A stretch of 64,000 nucleotides of DNA from Deltaproteobacteria bacterium (GTDB lineage Bacteria > Desulfobacterota > Desulfobulbia > Desulfobulbales > SURF-16), in the NCBI GenBank assembly GCA_016219175.1, contig JACRCD010000045.1, forward strand, positions 1 to 64,000. The letters are read 5' to 3'. This document shows, one piece after another, positions 8,645-17,157 of the stretch. The notes under the pieces are model-generated. The model did no database searches and was not told where the DNA came from. It worked only from the letters and a program-made list of their open reading frames with translations. Position 1 is the stretch's first letter, and each line of letters starts with the position of its first letter. The position numbers and the translations under genes are program-made.

Positions 8645-9417
8645 GCCCCCCGATTATCGAATTTCGTAATGTCGTGAAATGCTTCGGCCAACAACGTGTC
8701 CTTGATGGAGTATCGGTCTCTTTTGCGGCAGGGATGACAACGGTGATCGCCGGCGGCAGCGGTCAGGGTAAAAGCGTCACCCTGAAGCTCATTCTTGGTC
8801 TGATATCCCCTGATTCCGGAGAGATTCTGGTTAATGGACGTGATATTACCAAGATGAAACTCTCTGAATTAAATAGAATCCGGGAAAAATTCGGTGTGCT
8901 GTTTCAGGGTGCCGCGCTGCTTGATTCCATGACCGTCTTTGAGAATGTTTCCCTGCCGTTGCGGGAAAGAACGAATTACCGGTCTCAGGAAATTGTTGAC
9001 CGGGTCAAGAAAATGCTGGCCCAGTTTGATCTCGACGGTCATGAAGAAAAATACCCCGCTCAGCTCAGCGGGGGCATGAAAAAAAGGGTCGGTTTGGCCA
9101 GGGCTTTGATGCTGCAGCCTGAAATCATGCTTTTTGACGAGCCGACCACAGGGCTTGACCCGCAGATTACCATGGATATTTACCGTCTTTTTTTTCAAAT
9201 GCAAAAGCAGTTCGGATACACGTCGATTATTGTCAGCCATGATATTCCCAAGGTCTTTAATCTGGCTGACCAGGTAGTTTTGTTGAATAAGGGCAAAATG
9301 ATAACTTTTTTAAGCCCTGAAGATATTCCGCTCAGCATGGATCCGCGCATTGTTACCTTTGCCGCCGAAACCATGGGAAATATTTATTCAAGCAGAAAGA
9401 TGGAACAGAACATATGA
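8641..9417 (+). CDS. mlaF: MlaF, phospholipid ABC transporter ATPase
   Basis: ATP-binding subunit that powers the MlaE permease from the cytoplasmic face. Walker A GGSGQGKSV near residues 37-45, signature LSGGMKKRVGLARAL near 140, Walker B LFDEPTTGLDP near 163 and the switch histidine in VSHD near 200 are all intact, so it should be active. At 258 residues it has the usual length. Start overlaps the mlaE stop and its stop overlaps the mlaD start by four bases, indicating translational coupling. Confidence 0.94.
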   Translation: MSPPIIEFRNVVKCFGQQRVLDGVSVSFAAGMTTVIAGGSGQGKSVTLKLILGLISPDSGEILVNGRDITKMKLSELNRIREKFGVLFQGAALLDSMTVFENVSLPLRERTNYRSQEIVDRVKKMLAQFDLDGHEEKYPAQLSGGMKKRVGLARALMLQPEIMLFDEPTTGLDPQITMDIYRLFFQMQKQFGYTSIIVSHDIPKVFNLADQVVLLNKGKMITFLSPEDIPLSMDPRIVTFAAETMGNIYSSRKMEQNI

Positions 9418-9860
9418 AAAAAACGAATATTGAATTTGTTGTTGGGGTATTTTTAATAGTTGGGTTTCTGGCCTTTGCCTATATTTCCTTGCAGTTTGGC
9501 GAGTTTTCGATTTTTTCCAGGGCGGAGAATTATACAATTCTGGCTGATTTTGACAGTGCCGCGGGTTTGAAGAAAGGAGCGCTGGTTACTATTGCCGGCG
9601 TTAATGTGGGAAAGGTGTCAAGCATCAGACTGACAAAGGAACAGCAGGCCGAAGTCGCGCTCTATCTGGCCAATGATGTTCTGATTACCGATGATGCCAT
9701 AGCCTCCATCAAAACCCAGGGGATTATCGGGGACAAGTATATCCGCATCAGCCAAGGCGGCTCTGAAAACTATCTCAAGGAAGGGGGCGTGATCACCGAG
9801 ACGGAGTCCGCGGTTGATCTTGAAGAGTTGATCAGTAAGTATATCTTTGGGGGTGTATAA
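9414..9860 (+). CDS. mlaD: MlaD, MCE-domain membrane-anchored lipid-binding protein
   Basis: One N-terminal membrane helix (residues 8-28) followed by a single MCE domain (about residues 38-118) that projects into the periplasm, forms a hexameric ring on MlaE and passes lipid to MlaC. The MCE core pattern GL..GA.V...GV.VG.V is visible near residues 50-66 and IIGDKYI near 104. At 148 residues it is shorter than E. coli MlaD (183) and lacks most of the C-terminal tail. Start overlaps mlaF (ATGA). Confidence 0.92.
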   Translation: MKKTNIEFVVGVFLIVGFLAFAYISLQFGEFSIFSRAENYTILADFDSAAGLKKGALVTIAGVNVGKVSSIRLTKEQQAEVALYLANDVLITDDAIASIKTQGIIGDKYIRISQGGSENYLKEGGVITETESAVDLEELISKYIFGGV

Positions 9861-9915
9861 CCATAGTTCGCCATTTGTGTTTTTTAATAACTAATCGGGT
9901 TGAAAAGTCGTTTGC

Positions 9916-10563
9916 ATGAAGATGGATGGAAAGCGAAAAAAACTTAATTTTTTCTTTTTGATACCGCTGGTTGCCTTTACCGTGTTTTCAAGTATGCCTG
10001 CCCTTTGCGAAAGCTCAGGGGAAGCGCTTGAACAGTTGCGGGGGGCGGTTGAGCGAATTGTTGATATCTTAAGAAGAAACGAACCTGGCGAGCAATGGGT
10101 TGACAAAAAAGAAGAGATTGCCAAGATTGTTAAAAGCAGGTTTGATGCCGAAGAGCTCGCTCAGCGTGTTCTTGCCCGGAATTGGCGAGAAAGAACAGCT
10201 GAGGAAAAGAAAGAGTTTATCTCTCTTTTTTCAGAGATTCTGGAGACGACGTACATCAATAGGCTCAAATCATATTCCGATGAGGAAGTCGTCTTCGTAA
10301 AACAGATTGTCAAAGGCAATAATGCCGTTGTTTATAGTGAAATAATCAAAAACCAACAGGAAATCCCCATTGATTACCGGCTGCAGAATAATAATGGAAA
10401 TTGGTTGATTTATGATATCAGCATTGAAGGGGTCAGTCTTGTGCAGAACTACCGGCAACAGTTTGACCAGATATTGAACCGCGAAAACTACGCTGGTCTT
10501 GTCCTGAAAATGCTGGAAAAGATCAAGCAAAACAAAGAGAAAGACCTAGAGGAAAAAGAGTAG
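9916..10563 (+). CDS. mlaC: MlaC, periplasmic phospholipid-binding protein
   Basis: Soluble periplasmic carrier of the Mla pathway (also called Ttg2D family). A signal peptide is clear: positively charged start (KRKK), a hydrophobic run at about residues 11-30, and a likely cleavage after ALC/ES. The mature protein has the family's RFDAEELAQRVLARNWRE-like helix near residues 75-92, the LETTYINRLKSY helix and a C-terminal beta region ending near IEGVSLVQNYRQQF. Length (215) is typical. It lies 55 nt after mlaD in the same operon. Confidence 0.9.
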   Translation: MKMDGKRKKLNFFFLIPLVAFTVFSSMPALCESSGEALEQLRGAVERIVDILRRNEPGEQWVDKKEEIAKIVKSRFDAEELAQRVLARNWRERTAEEKKEFISLFSEILETTYINRLKSYSDEEVVFVKQIVKGNNAVVYSEIIKNQQEIPIDYRLQNNNGNWLIYDISIEGVSLVQNYRQQFDQILNRENYAGLVLKMLEKIKQNKEKDLEEKE

Positions 10564-10587
10564 GAAGTGCAAAAAAGAGGTATCATT

Positions 10588-11403
10588 GTGATAAAAACTA
10601 TTCAATACGCACAGCTGGGCAGGGTTTTTCTGTTTATGCTGTTTATTTTGTTTTCCACTGATTTCAGGCCCGATTCCCTCTGTTTTTCTTCTCTGCCTCC
10701 GGCCTTGGCGGCTGACGGGGATGTTCCGGACAATTCGTTTGATGACATGGATGAGCATGATTCCGGCAGGCAGATAAGTGACCCGCTTGAACCGGTAAAC
10801 CGCTTGTTTTTTCATTTTAACGATAAACTCTATTTCTGGGCATTAAAACCTGTTGCCCAAGCATACGGTAAGATTCTCCCTCAAGATTTTCGTATCTGTA
10901 TTCGCAACGCCTTTGATAATGCGTTATTTCCCGCACGGTTTGTTAATAATGTCCTGCAGGGGAAATTTAAAAACGCGGGAATTGAGCTGTCCCGTTTCGC
11001 CATCAATACCACTGCCGGTGCTGCCGGCTTCGGGGACCCGGCCAAGGATGTTTTCAGCCTGGACATGAAAGATGAGGATCTCGGGCAGACTTTTGGTTAC
11101 TGGGGGATAGGGAATGGAATATATTTCTGTTGGCCGATCCTGGGACCATCGACTTTACGGGATACTGTCGGATTTTCCGGAGATTCCTATTTGAGCCCCA
11201 TTACCTGGGTTATGCAGGGTAGCTTGGCGGATGGACTGGCATTATATACAGGTCAGCAGGTTAACGATACATCCCTGGTTATTGGTGATTATGAGGCTTT
11301 TCTCGAATCGTCATTTGACCCATATGTTTCTCTGCGGGATGCCTATGTCCAGCATCGGCAGAGCAAAATTGACGATTCAAAGCAAAATAATAAGGTGTAT
11401 TAG
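10588..11403 (+). CDS. mlaA: MlaA (VacJ), outer-membrane phospholipid-removing protein
   Basis: Outer-membrane component of the Mla pathway. The conserved block starts at DPLEPVNR and continues through FFHFNDKLYFWALKPVA, then NNVLQGK and the glycine-rich DFGQT-like segment (here EDLGQTFGYWGIGNG), and a PILGPS.LRD motif. GTG at 10588 is chosen because AGAGG stands 7 nt before it and it gives a proper signal peptide; a GTG at 10567 would add seven residues. I see no lipobox cysteine, so it is probably exported by an ordinary signal peptide rather than as a lipoprotein like the E. coli protein. Last gene of the mla operon. Confidence 0.9.
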   Translation: MIKTIQYAQLGRVFLFMLFILFSTDFRPDSLCFSSLPPALAADGDVPDNSFDDMDEHDSGRQISDPLEPVNRLFFHFNDKLYFWALKPVAQAYGKILPQDFRICIRNAFDNALFPARFVNNVLQGKFKNAGIELSRFAINTTAGAAGFGDPAKDVFSLDMKDEDLGQTFGYWGIGNGIYFCWPILGPSTLRDTVGFSGDSYLSPITWVMQGSLADGLALYTGQQVNDTSLVIGDYEAFLESSFDPYVSLRDAYVQHRQSKIDDSKQNNKVY

Positions 11404-11488
11404 TTTGCTGATCCCCTCATGACGACCGAGGCTATCAATTTTTACCTGCTGATTAACAAAATGTTGAAGAAATTGGTTCCGGAGAAGG

Positions 11489-11652
11489 TTGATAAAGCCG
11501 TAAAAAGTCGCTGATAAAGCCCAGATGGCTAAGTAACAAAATTCGATATACAAGGCGTAGGGTATTTTTGAGAGTGAGGCTATACATATGATATGCCGAA
11601 CGAACAAAAATGTGCTACAACGCAGTAGATCGAATTTTTTACGACGCCATCA
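11489..11652. repeat. MITE-like dispersed repeat, copy A
   Basis: About 164 bp that recurs, in the same orientation and with few changes, at 49689-49868. The ends are imperfect inverted repeats (TTGAT...CGTAAAAA at the left, complement of it at the right, TTTTTACG..GCCATCA), and inside them AAATTCGAT...GCGTAG pairs with CTACAACGCAGTAGATCGAA, so the whole unit can fold into one long hairpin. No open reading frame is inside. It lies between mlaA and the cyclic-nucleotide-fold gene, ending 15 nt before that gene's ATG. Confidence 0.75.
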
Positions 11653-11667
11653 AGGTTAAGAGCTCTC

Positions 11668-12144
11668 ATGGCAGATGTGCAAGAAAAAATACCCGAGATC
11701 CAGGTATCATCCCGGGCATTTCAGGAAACCTTCCCTGATTTTGCCGAAAATGATGTTGCCAGTCTTTGTCATTATCTGGAAATCCGCGAGTTTCCCGAGG
11801 GCGCTATTGTCTGGAAGCCAGGTGATCCCGCGCGGTTCATGGGCTTTCTGCTGCATGGCAAGCTGCTTGTCAAACGGGAGGGCCGATTTCCCGGGAAACT
11901 CATACTCCTTGCCATTCTGGAGAAAGGCACTTTTTTTGGTGAGACAGCCATTTCTCCTTTACAATGTCACACGGCCACGCTTACGGCTGCTGTCCATTCC
12001 CAGGCAGGTATCCTGAGCCAGGAAAACGCGCGGAAACTCTTTGAACAAGAACCTGCCCTGGGCATCAAGCTGCTGAAAAGAATTGTCATTGTCGGTAGCT
12101 TGAGATTGCAACATTCAGGATTGCGTCTTGCTGAACTTCTCTGA
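11668..12144 (+). CDS. cyclic-nucleotide-binding-fold protein without DNA-binding domain
   Basis: A 158-residue protein made almost wholly of a Crp/cNMP-binding beta-roll: REFPEGAIVWKPGD..RFMGFLLHGKLLV near residues 38-66, then the phosphate-binding cassette EKGTFFGETAISPLQCHTATL near 92-111. There is no helix-turn-helix. In cNMP binders the cassette ends with a conserved Arg that holds the cyclic phosphate; here His occupies that site, so classical ligand binding is doubtful. No clear promoter is seen between the MITE-like repeat and the start, so the repeat may supply it. Function unknown. Confidence 0.75.
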   Translation: MADVQEKIPEIQVSSRAFQETFPDFAENDVASLCHYLEIREFPEGAIVWKPGDPARFMGFLLHGKLLVKREGRFPGKLILLAILEKGTFFGETAISPLQCHTATLTAAVHSQAGILSQENARKLFEQEPALGIKLLKRIVIVGSLRLQHSGLRLAELL

Positions 12145-12203
12145 CAGTAGAATTCTTTTTCTAAATTCTTTCCTGCCTGTTTGCCTATTCTCCATGAAAG
12201 CTC

Positions 12204-12231
12204 TTGACAAGAAATTAATTTTATTTATAGT
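12204..12231 (+). promoter_or_regulatory. promoter of the yceD-rpmF-plsX operon
   Basis: TTGACA at 12204-12209, a 16-nt spacer and TATAGT at 12226-12231. Transcription would start near 12238, which rules out a TTG start at 12235 for yceD and supports the GTG at 12277. Confidence 0.6.
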
Positions 12232-12276
12232 TTCTTGTTCCATTGCGTGGAAAAAATCTTTTTTGGGGCTGAGCTG

Positions 12277-12783
12277 GTGAAGATTGATTTTTATGAAATT
12301 CCGGACTCGGGTTTATTTCTCTCCGTGGATGATGCACAATGGCTTCCGCCCGATCTTGAAAGGGCGGGCAGAGCTGAAGCATCCCTGCTGTTGAAAAAAC
12401 GGGGACAGCGGATTGCGGTTACCGGCAAATTGGCAGTGGCCTTTGTCTTTGTCTGTGACCGTTGTCTTGAGAAATTTACATTGCCGCTGGATTCTGATTT
12501 CAGCATTGAGTTGGAATTGCCGGGTGACGCCGTATCCGAGCAGGAAAAAGACCATTTCTGCCACGATGCTGAAATGGACATTGATATCCTGCATGATACT
12601 GAAATAAATATAGCCGATTTGTTGCAACAGCAGCTTTATCTTGCCTTGCCCATGAAGAAAATCTGCAATGAAAAGTGCCGTGGAATATGTGCGAACTGTG
12701 GGGCAAATCTGAATAATGACAAATGCCGGTGTGCGCCTGATAGGTCTAATCCATTCAGTGTACTGACCAAATTGAAGATTTGA
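12277..12783 (+). CDS. yceD: YceD/DUF177 family protein
   Basis: YceD (DUF177) protein, 168 residues, linked in many bacteria to rpmF and 23S rRNA metabolism. Visible features are the CDRCL motif near residue 61, an acidic middle, and a Cys-rich C-terminus (CNEKCRGICANCGANLN) that could bind zinc. The GTG at 12277 is used because the promoter just upstream places the transcript start beyond the TTG at 12235. It is directly followed by rpmF, the usual order. Confidence 0.88.
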   Translation: MKIDFYEIPDSGLFLSVDDAQWLPPDLERAGRAEASLLLKKRGQRIAVTGKLAVAFVFVCDRCLEKFTLPLDSDFSIELELPGDAVSEQEKDHFCHDAEMDIDILHDTEINIADLLQQQLYLALPMKKICNEKCRGICANCGANLNNDKCRCAPDRSNPFSVLTKLKI

Positions 12784-12847
12784 TGAGATTTATTATCCGT
12801 AATCAGTAAACTTTTTTAACATAAACTCGAAGGTTGGAGGAAAAATA

Positions 12848-13039
12848 ATGGCTTTACCAAAAAGAAGACATTCCCGTTCACGCACCAGAATTCGTCGTGC
12901 CCATGATGCTTTAACCGCTCCGAATGTAGTCAAGTGCGGTGAGTGTGGAGAGCCCAAACTGCCCCATAGGATTTGTTCAGGCTGCGGTTCCTACAAAGGC
13001 CGTAACGTCATTGATCTTGGCAATGAAGATCTGGATTAA
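12848..13039 (+). CDS. rpmF: 50S ribosomal protein L32, zinc-binding form
   Basis: Ribosomal protein L32, 63 residues. The basic N-terminus ALPKRRHSRSRTRIRR is typical and the two pairs CGEC and CSGC form the zinc knuckle of the C+ type. A strong ribosome site (TTGGAGG) lies 8 nt before the ATG. It sits between yceD and plsX. Confidence 0.97.
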   Translation: MALPKRRHSRSRTRIRRAHDALTAPNVVKCGECGEPKLPHRICSGCGSYKGRNVIDLGNEDLD

Positions 13040-13101
13040 CTCCCCGGCTGAATTTTGATGCAGTTGTAATCAAAAAAAATCTGCAATAAAACGAGATGGA
13101 T

Positions 13102-13125
13102 GAAACAGGCTTGATCCCCTGTTTC
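13102..13125 (+). other. stem-loop between rpmF and plsX
   Basis: A perfect 8-bp inverted repeat, GAAACAGG at 13102-13109 with CCTGTTTC at 13118-13125, closes an 8-nt loop. No T run follows, so it is more likely an mRNA processing or stability structure than a terminator; it could set the very different expression levels of L32 and PlsX. Confidence 0.35.
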
Positions 13126-13168
13126 CGAACACGATGAATTTTGCTCTTTTGGCCATTGGAGATGATGC

Positions 13169-14203
13169 GTGCGGATAGCTCTTGATGCTATGGGAAGTGA
13201 CCGTGGTCCTGCGGAGATGGTTGCAGGAGCAGCGATGGCTGTCCGTGAGGCAGATGTGCATATCACCCTGGTCGGAAGCGAGGAGCAGATTCAGCCGGCC
13301 CTGCGGAAAGAAGGAATTTCACACTTGGTGAACTTTGTGCCTACTTCGCAGGTCATCACCATGAACGACTCGCCAATCGAGGCGATTCGCAAAAAGAAGG
13401 ATTCTTCCATCGTCGTCGCTTTTGAACTTCTGAAAAAAAACGAGGTAGACGCTGTAGTCAGCCCTGGTAATTCAGGCGCGGTCATGGCTGCCGCCATCAA
13501 ATTTCTCGGCAGGTTAAAAGACATTTCCCGTCCGGGCATAGCAAGTGTATTTCCGACTCTGAAAAAACCCGTGGTGGTCATGGACGTTGGCGCGAATGTT
13601 GACTGCCGTCCGAAACATCTGGTTCAATTCGGCATCATGGCTTCCGCTTTTTCCCGCATCATGTTCGGCATAGAGACCCCCCGGGTTGGTCTGCTGAGCA
13701 TTGGGGAGGAGGGCGGCAAAGGGAACGCCCTGGTCAAGAGCGCCCATTTTCTTTTCCAGGACAGCGGCCTCAATTACATAGGCAATGTCGAAGGCAGGGA
13801 TACCTTTGTGGGAGATGTTGATGTCATTGTCTGTGATGGATTCGTCGGCAATGTCTGTTTGAAGCTCAGCGAAGGATTGGCTGAGGCGATTCTGTCCATG
13901 CTGAGGGAAGAAATCAGCAAAACACTGAAGGCAAGGATAGGTTATTTTTTCGCCAGGCAGGCATTCAGCAATTTTAAAAAACGGGTTGATTACGCGGAAT
14001 ATGGAGGAGCCCCCCTGCTTGGCTTTAATGGCACCGGTGTTATCTGCCACGGCCGTTCCAATCAGGTGGCAATTAAAAATGCACTTCTTGTGGCCGATGA
14101 ACTGGCTCGGAATAAAGTCAATGATCACATTCTTGCAATGCTTGAAACATCCAGACCTCTCCAGGATTTTGATGAAAACCCAGCGCCGTCCGGGGCAATC
14201 TAG
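13169..14203 (+). CDS. plsX: phosphate acyltransferase PlsX
   Basis: Converts acyl-ACP to acyl-phosphate, the acyl donor for PlsY in phospholipid synthesis. The protein (344 residues) opens with the diagnostic RIALDAMGSDRGP and carries SPGNSGA near residue 99, MDVGANVDCRP near 139, and the long VICDGFVGNV motif near 224. Start is GTG at 13169 with GGAG 8 nt upstream. It ends one base before fabH begins, so the two are coupled. Confidence 0.96.
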   Translation: MRIALDAMGSDRGPAEMVAGAAMAVREADVHITLVGSEEQIQPALRKEGISHLVNFVPTSQVITMNDSPIEAIRKKKDSSIVVAFELLKKNEVDAVVSPGNSGAVMAAAIKFLGRLKDISRPGIASVFPTLKKPVVVMDVGANVDCRPKHLVQFGIMASAFSRIMFGIETPRVGLLSIGEEGGKGNALVKSAHFLFQDSGLNYIGNVEGRDTFVGDVDVIVCDGFVGNVCLKLSEGLAEAILSMLREEISKTLKARIGYFFARQAFSNFKKRVDYAEYGGAPLLGFNGTGVICHGRSNQVAIKNALLVADELARNKVNDHILAMLETSRPLQDFDENPAPSGAI

Positions 14204-15181
14204 ATGAACAGGATGATGGTTATCGGCACTGGTTCAGCCCTGCCGGCGAGGGTTTTATCCAATGAAGACCTGGAAAAGATGGTTGACACCTCTGACGAGT
14301 GGATAACCACCAGGACAGGTATAAAAAATCGCCGCATTGCCCGGCTGGGTGAAGAAACATCCATGCTTGCCGCCAGCGCCGCCAGAAATGCCCTGGCAAT
14401 GGCCCGCCTTTCAGCAACCGATCTGGATATGATTATTGTCGGCACCATAACTTCCGACATGGGTATGCCCTCCTGTGCCTGTCTTGTCCAGAAAGAGCTG
14501 GGGGCGACAAACGCTTTTGCCTTTGACATCAATGCCGCCTGCTCCGGTTTTGTCTATTCGCTGGATCTGGCGGATAAATATGTGAAAGCAGATCCCGGTC
14601 TGAAAATTTTGGTGATCGGCGCCGAGACTTTGTCGACCCGCACCAAATGGGATGATCGCAACACCTGCGTTCTCTTTGGCGATGGCGCGGGCGCATGCAT
14701 TGTCACCGGGGCAGCCGGTAATCAAGGCCTGCTGGCCAGCAAACTTTTTTCAGACGGCAGCCTTTACAAGCTTCTTTATATGGACAGCGCCCCGAGCATG
14801 AACAAGGAACTGTTTCGCACGGAGAATGACGGTTCGTATATCAAGATGGCTGGCAAGGATGTTTTCAAATACGCGGTTCGATGCATGGAAGGGGCTGTAA
14901 TGACAGTGCTTGAGCGGGAGCAGGTTTCCATTCAAGATATTGCTCTCGTCATTCCCCATCAGGCGAATATTCGCATATTGAAAAGTCTTGCGGAAAGGCT
15001 CGGTGTCGCTGATGAAAAAATCTACATAAATCTGCACAAATATGGTAATACATCGGCGGCAAGCATCCCGATAGCTCTTGATGAAGCTAATCGTGAAGGA
15101 CGTATCAATCCCGGAGATTTTATTCTGCTCTGTGCCTTTGGCGGAGGATTTACCTGGGGCGCCGTTTTGTTTCGATGGTAG
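14204..15181 (+). CDS. fabH: beta-ketoacyl-ACP synthase III FabH
   Basis: Starts fatty acid chains by condensing an acyl-CoA primer with malonyl-ACP. The catalytic triad is visible: Cys113 in AACSGF, His252 in PHQANIRI and Asn282 in GNTSAASIP. Length 325 residues, as expected. It begins directly after the plsX stop. The next gene in this locus in related bacteria is often fabD; here it is an acyl-CoA dehydrogenase. Confidence 0.97.
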   Translation: MNRMMVIGTGSALPARVLSNEDLEKMVDTSDEWITTRTGIKNRRIARLGEETSMLAASAARNALAMARLSATDLDMIIVGTITSDMGMPSCACLVQKELGATNAFAFDINAACSGFVYSLDLADKYVKADPGLKILVIGAETLSTRTKWDDRNTCVLFGDGAGACIVTGAAGNQGLLASKLFSDGSLYKLLYMDSAPSMNKELFRTENDGSYIKMAGKDVFKYAVRCMEGAVMTVLEREQVSIQDIALVIPHQANIRILKSLAERLGVADEKIYINLHKYGNTSAASIPIALDEANREGRINPGDFILLCAFGGGFTWGAVLFRW

Positions 15182-15218
15182 AAATTTATTCGAATTCAAT
15201 TATGTTGAGGAGCATGCA

Positions 15219-16367
15219 GTGGATTATTTTCTAACAGAAGAACAGCAGATGATAGTTGATCTCTCCAGGCAGATCACCGATGAATTGATTATTCCTCAAC
15301 GGGCGGCTCTTGATGAATCCGAAGATTTTCCCGGGGCGATTCTCGATGCGATTGCCAAGGCCGATCTTTTTGGTGTTTATATACCTGAAGAATATGGTGG
15401 TTTCGGAGCAGGCACCTTTGAGATAGTTTTAGCTCTGGAACAGTTCGGCCGTGGCTGTGTCGGCGTCGCGACGGCATTTGCCGCCAGCGCGCTTGGCGCT
15501 TTCCCCATCCTGGTTGCCGGCAGCGAGGAAATGAAGCAGAAATATCTGCCGGACATCGCCAGCGGCGCAAAAAAAGCCGCCTTTGCCCTTACGGAAGCCA
15601 ATGCCGGCAGCGATGCCTCCGGTATCCAGACTACGGCGGTTCTCGATGGGGAAGAATGGGTCCTGAACGGAACCAAGCAATGGATAACCAATGCCGGAGA
15701 AGCCAAAATATATACGGTAGTCGCCATGACGGACCGAGCCAAGGGGCCCCGGGGAGCTTCCATGTTTGTCGTCGAGGATTCCGATCCGGGCTTTTCCTAT
15801 GGGGTCAAGGAGAAAAAACTGGGAATCCGGGCCTCTTCCACCCGGGAACTTATCTTCAAGGATTGCCGGATACCCAAGGAACGGCTCATCGGCCGGCTGG
15901 GCACCGGATTCATAACCGTGATGAAGACCCTGGACAAGTCGCGGCCAGGAATTGCCGTGCTGGGCGTCGGACTTGGTCAGGCGGCCCTGGATGAGGCTGT
16001 CCGCTATGCCAAGCAGAGAGTACAGTTCGGCAAACCGATCATTTCCTTTCAGGCTGTGCAGCATATGCTTGCGGATATGGCCATTCAGGTTGAGGCAGCC
16101 CGGGCTATTGTTTATGCTGCCGCGAGGCATATCGATGCCCATCCCAAGGATATGTCCAAGGCATCCTCCATGTGTAAGGTCTTTGCCACGGATATGGCCA
16201 TGAAGGTTACTGTTGATGCAGTTCAGGTGCTAGGCGGTTATGGGTATATGCGCGATTATCCTGTTGAGAAAATGATGCGTGACGCCAAAATTCTGCAGAT
16301 CTATGAAGGGACCAACCAGATCCAGAGAAATGTGGTTGGCCAGGAGCTGAACAAGGAGTATACATAA
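15219..16367 (+). CDS. acyl-CoA dehydrogenase
   Basis: FAD-dependent acyl-CoA dehydrogenase of 382 residues. Seen: LTEANAGSD near residue 128 (FAD and substrate contact), WITNAG near 160, the [11 protein letters not shown] block near 200, [22 protein letters not shown] near 340, and the catalytic Glu in IYEGTNQIQ near 364. This placement of the base is that of short/medium-chain enzymes such as butyryl-CoA dehydrogenase. GTG at 15219 is chosen for its GAGGAG ribosome site; an ATG at 15078 in the same frame lies inside fabH. Immediately followed by etfB and etfA, which must be its electron partner. It may oxidise acyl-CoA or, running backwards, reduce enoyl thioesters. Confidence 0.93.
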   Translation: MDYFLTEEQQMIVDLSRQITDELIIPQRAALDESEDFPGAILDAIAKADLFGVYIPEEYGGFGAGTFEIVLALEQFGRGCVGVATAFAASALGAFPILVAGSEEMKQKYLPDIASGAKKAAFALTEANAGSDASGIQTTAVLDGEEWVLNGTKQWITNAGEAKIYTVVAMTDRAKGPRGASMFVVEDSDPGFSYGVKEKKLGIRASSTRELIFKDCRIPKERLIGRLGTGFITVMKTLDKSRPGIAVLGVGLGQAALDEAVRYAKQRVQFGKPIISFQAVQHMLADMAIQVEAARAIVYAAARHIDAHPKDMSKASSMCKVFATDMAMKVTVDAVQVLGGYGYMRDYPVEKMMRDAKILQIYEGTNQIQRNVVGQELNKEYT

Positions 16368-16373
16368 ACGCTG

Positions 16374-17153
16374 ATGAAGATTATCGTCTGTATCAAGCAG
16401 GTTCCGGATGCCAAGGATGTCCGTTTGGATCCCAAGACCAATACCCTGGCCAGGGAAGGGGTGCAATCCATTATTAACCCCTATGACCGTCATGCCTTGG
16501 AAGAAGCTGTGCGCATTAAGGAAAATATGGGCGGCACAGTGACTGTTATGACAATGGGGCCGCCCCAGGCCGAGGAAATCCTGCGTGAAGCCGTTTCCTG
16601 TGGGGCGGATGAGGCGGTGCTGGTCTCTGACCGGGCCTTTGCCGGGGCTGATACCCTGGCGACAACCTATACCCTGTCCCAGGCCATCAAAAAAATCGGC
16701 GGCGCTGATCTGATCCTGTGCGGCAAGCAGGCGATCGATGGCGATACCGCCCAGGTTGGGCCGGGGCTAGCGGTCAGAATGGGAATGCCCTATGTCACCT
16801 GCGTCAGAAAGATCAGCGCAGCCAAGGACAAGCCTTTCATTGTCGAAAGACTGATGGATGACGGCTATGACGAGATCGAAATTGAACTTCCCGCGCTCTT
16901 TACGGTAGTCAAAGAAATAAATGAACCCCGTCTCCCTTCCTTAAAAGGGAAAATGAAGGCTAAAAAGCTTTCAGTAACGACTTTGACGGCTGCTGATATT
17001 AATGCTGACGCCTCCCAGCTGGGACTGAAGGGGTCACCTACATGGGTGGTCAGGGTTTTCGCCCCGCAGTTCAAGGGACAACGGACTATGATTCAAGGTA
17101 CTGTTCAGGAGCAGGTCGATCAGTTGGCTGAAAAAATCTTGGAATGGTGCTAG
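16374..17153 (+). CDS. etfB: electron transfer flavoprotein beta subunit, bifurcating-type sequence
   Basis: Small subunit of the electron transfer flavoprotein serving the acyl-CoA dehydrogenase just upstream. Features: KIIVCIKQVPD start, NPYDRHALEEAVRIKE, VMTMGPPQAEE, DRAFAGADTLATTYTL near residue 84, CGKQAIDGDTAQVGPGLA near 119. This pattern is that of the clostridial/bifurcating Etf group rather than the mitochondrial type, which has KQAIDDD. Length 259. It begins 6 nt after the dehydrogenase stop and ends 4 nt before etfA. Confidence 0.93.
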   Translation: MKIIVCIKQVPDAKDVRLDPKTNTLAREGVQSIINPYDRHALEEAVRIKENMGGTVTVMTMGPPQAEEILREAVSCGADEAVLVSDRAFAGADTLATTYTLSQAIKKIGGADLILCGKQAIDGDTAQVGPGLAVRMGMPYVTCVRKISAAKDKPFIVERLMDDGYDEIEIELPALFTVVKEINEPRLPSLKGKMKAKKLSVTTLTAADINADASQLGLKGSPTWVVRVFAPQFKGQRTMIQGTVQEQVDQLAEKILEWC

Positions 17154-17157
17154 TTTT

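Noticed and set aside
12235-12276. TTG start for yceD
   Set aside because: The TTGACA/TATAGT promoter would start transcription at or after this codon.
15078-15218. Upstream extension of the acyl-CoA dehydrogenase
   Set aside because: It lies inside fabH and is unlike the family; the GTG at 15219 has a strong ribosome site.
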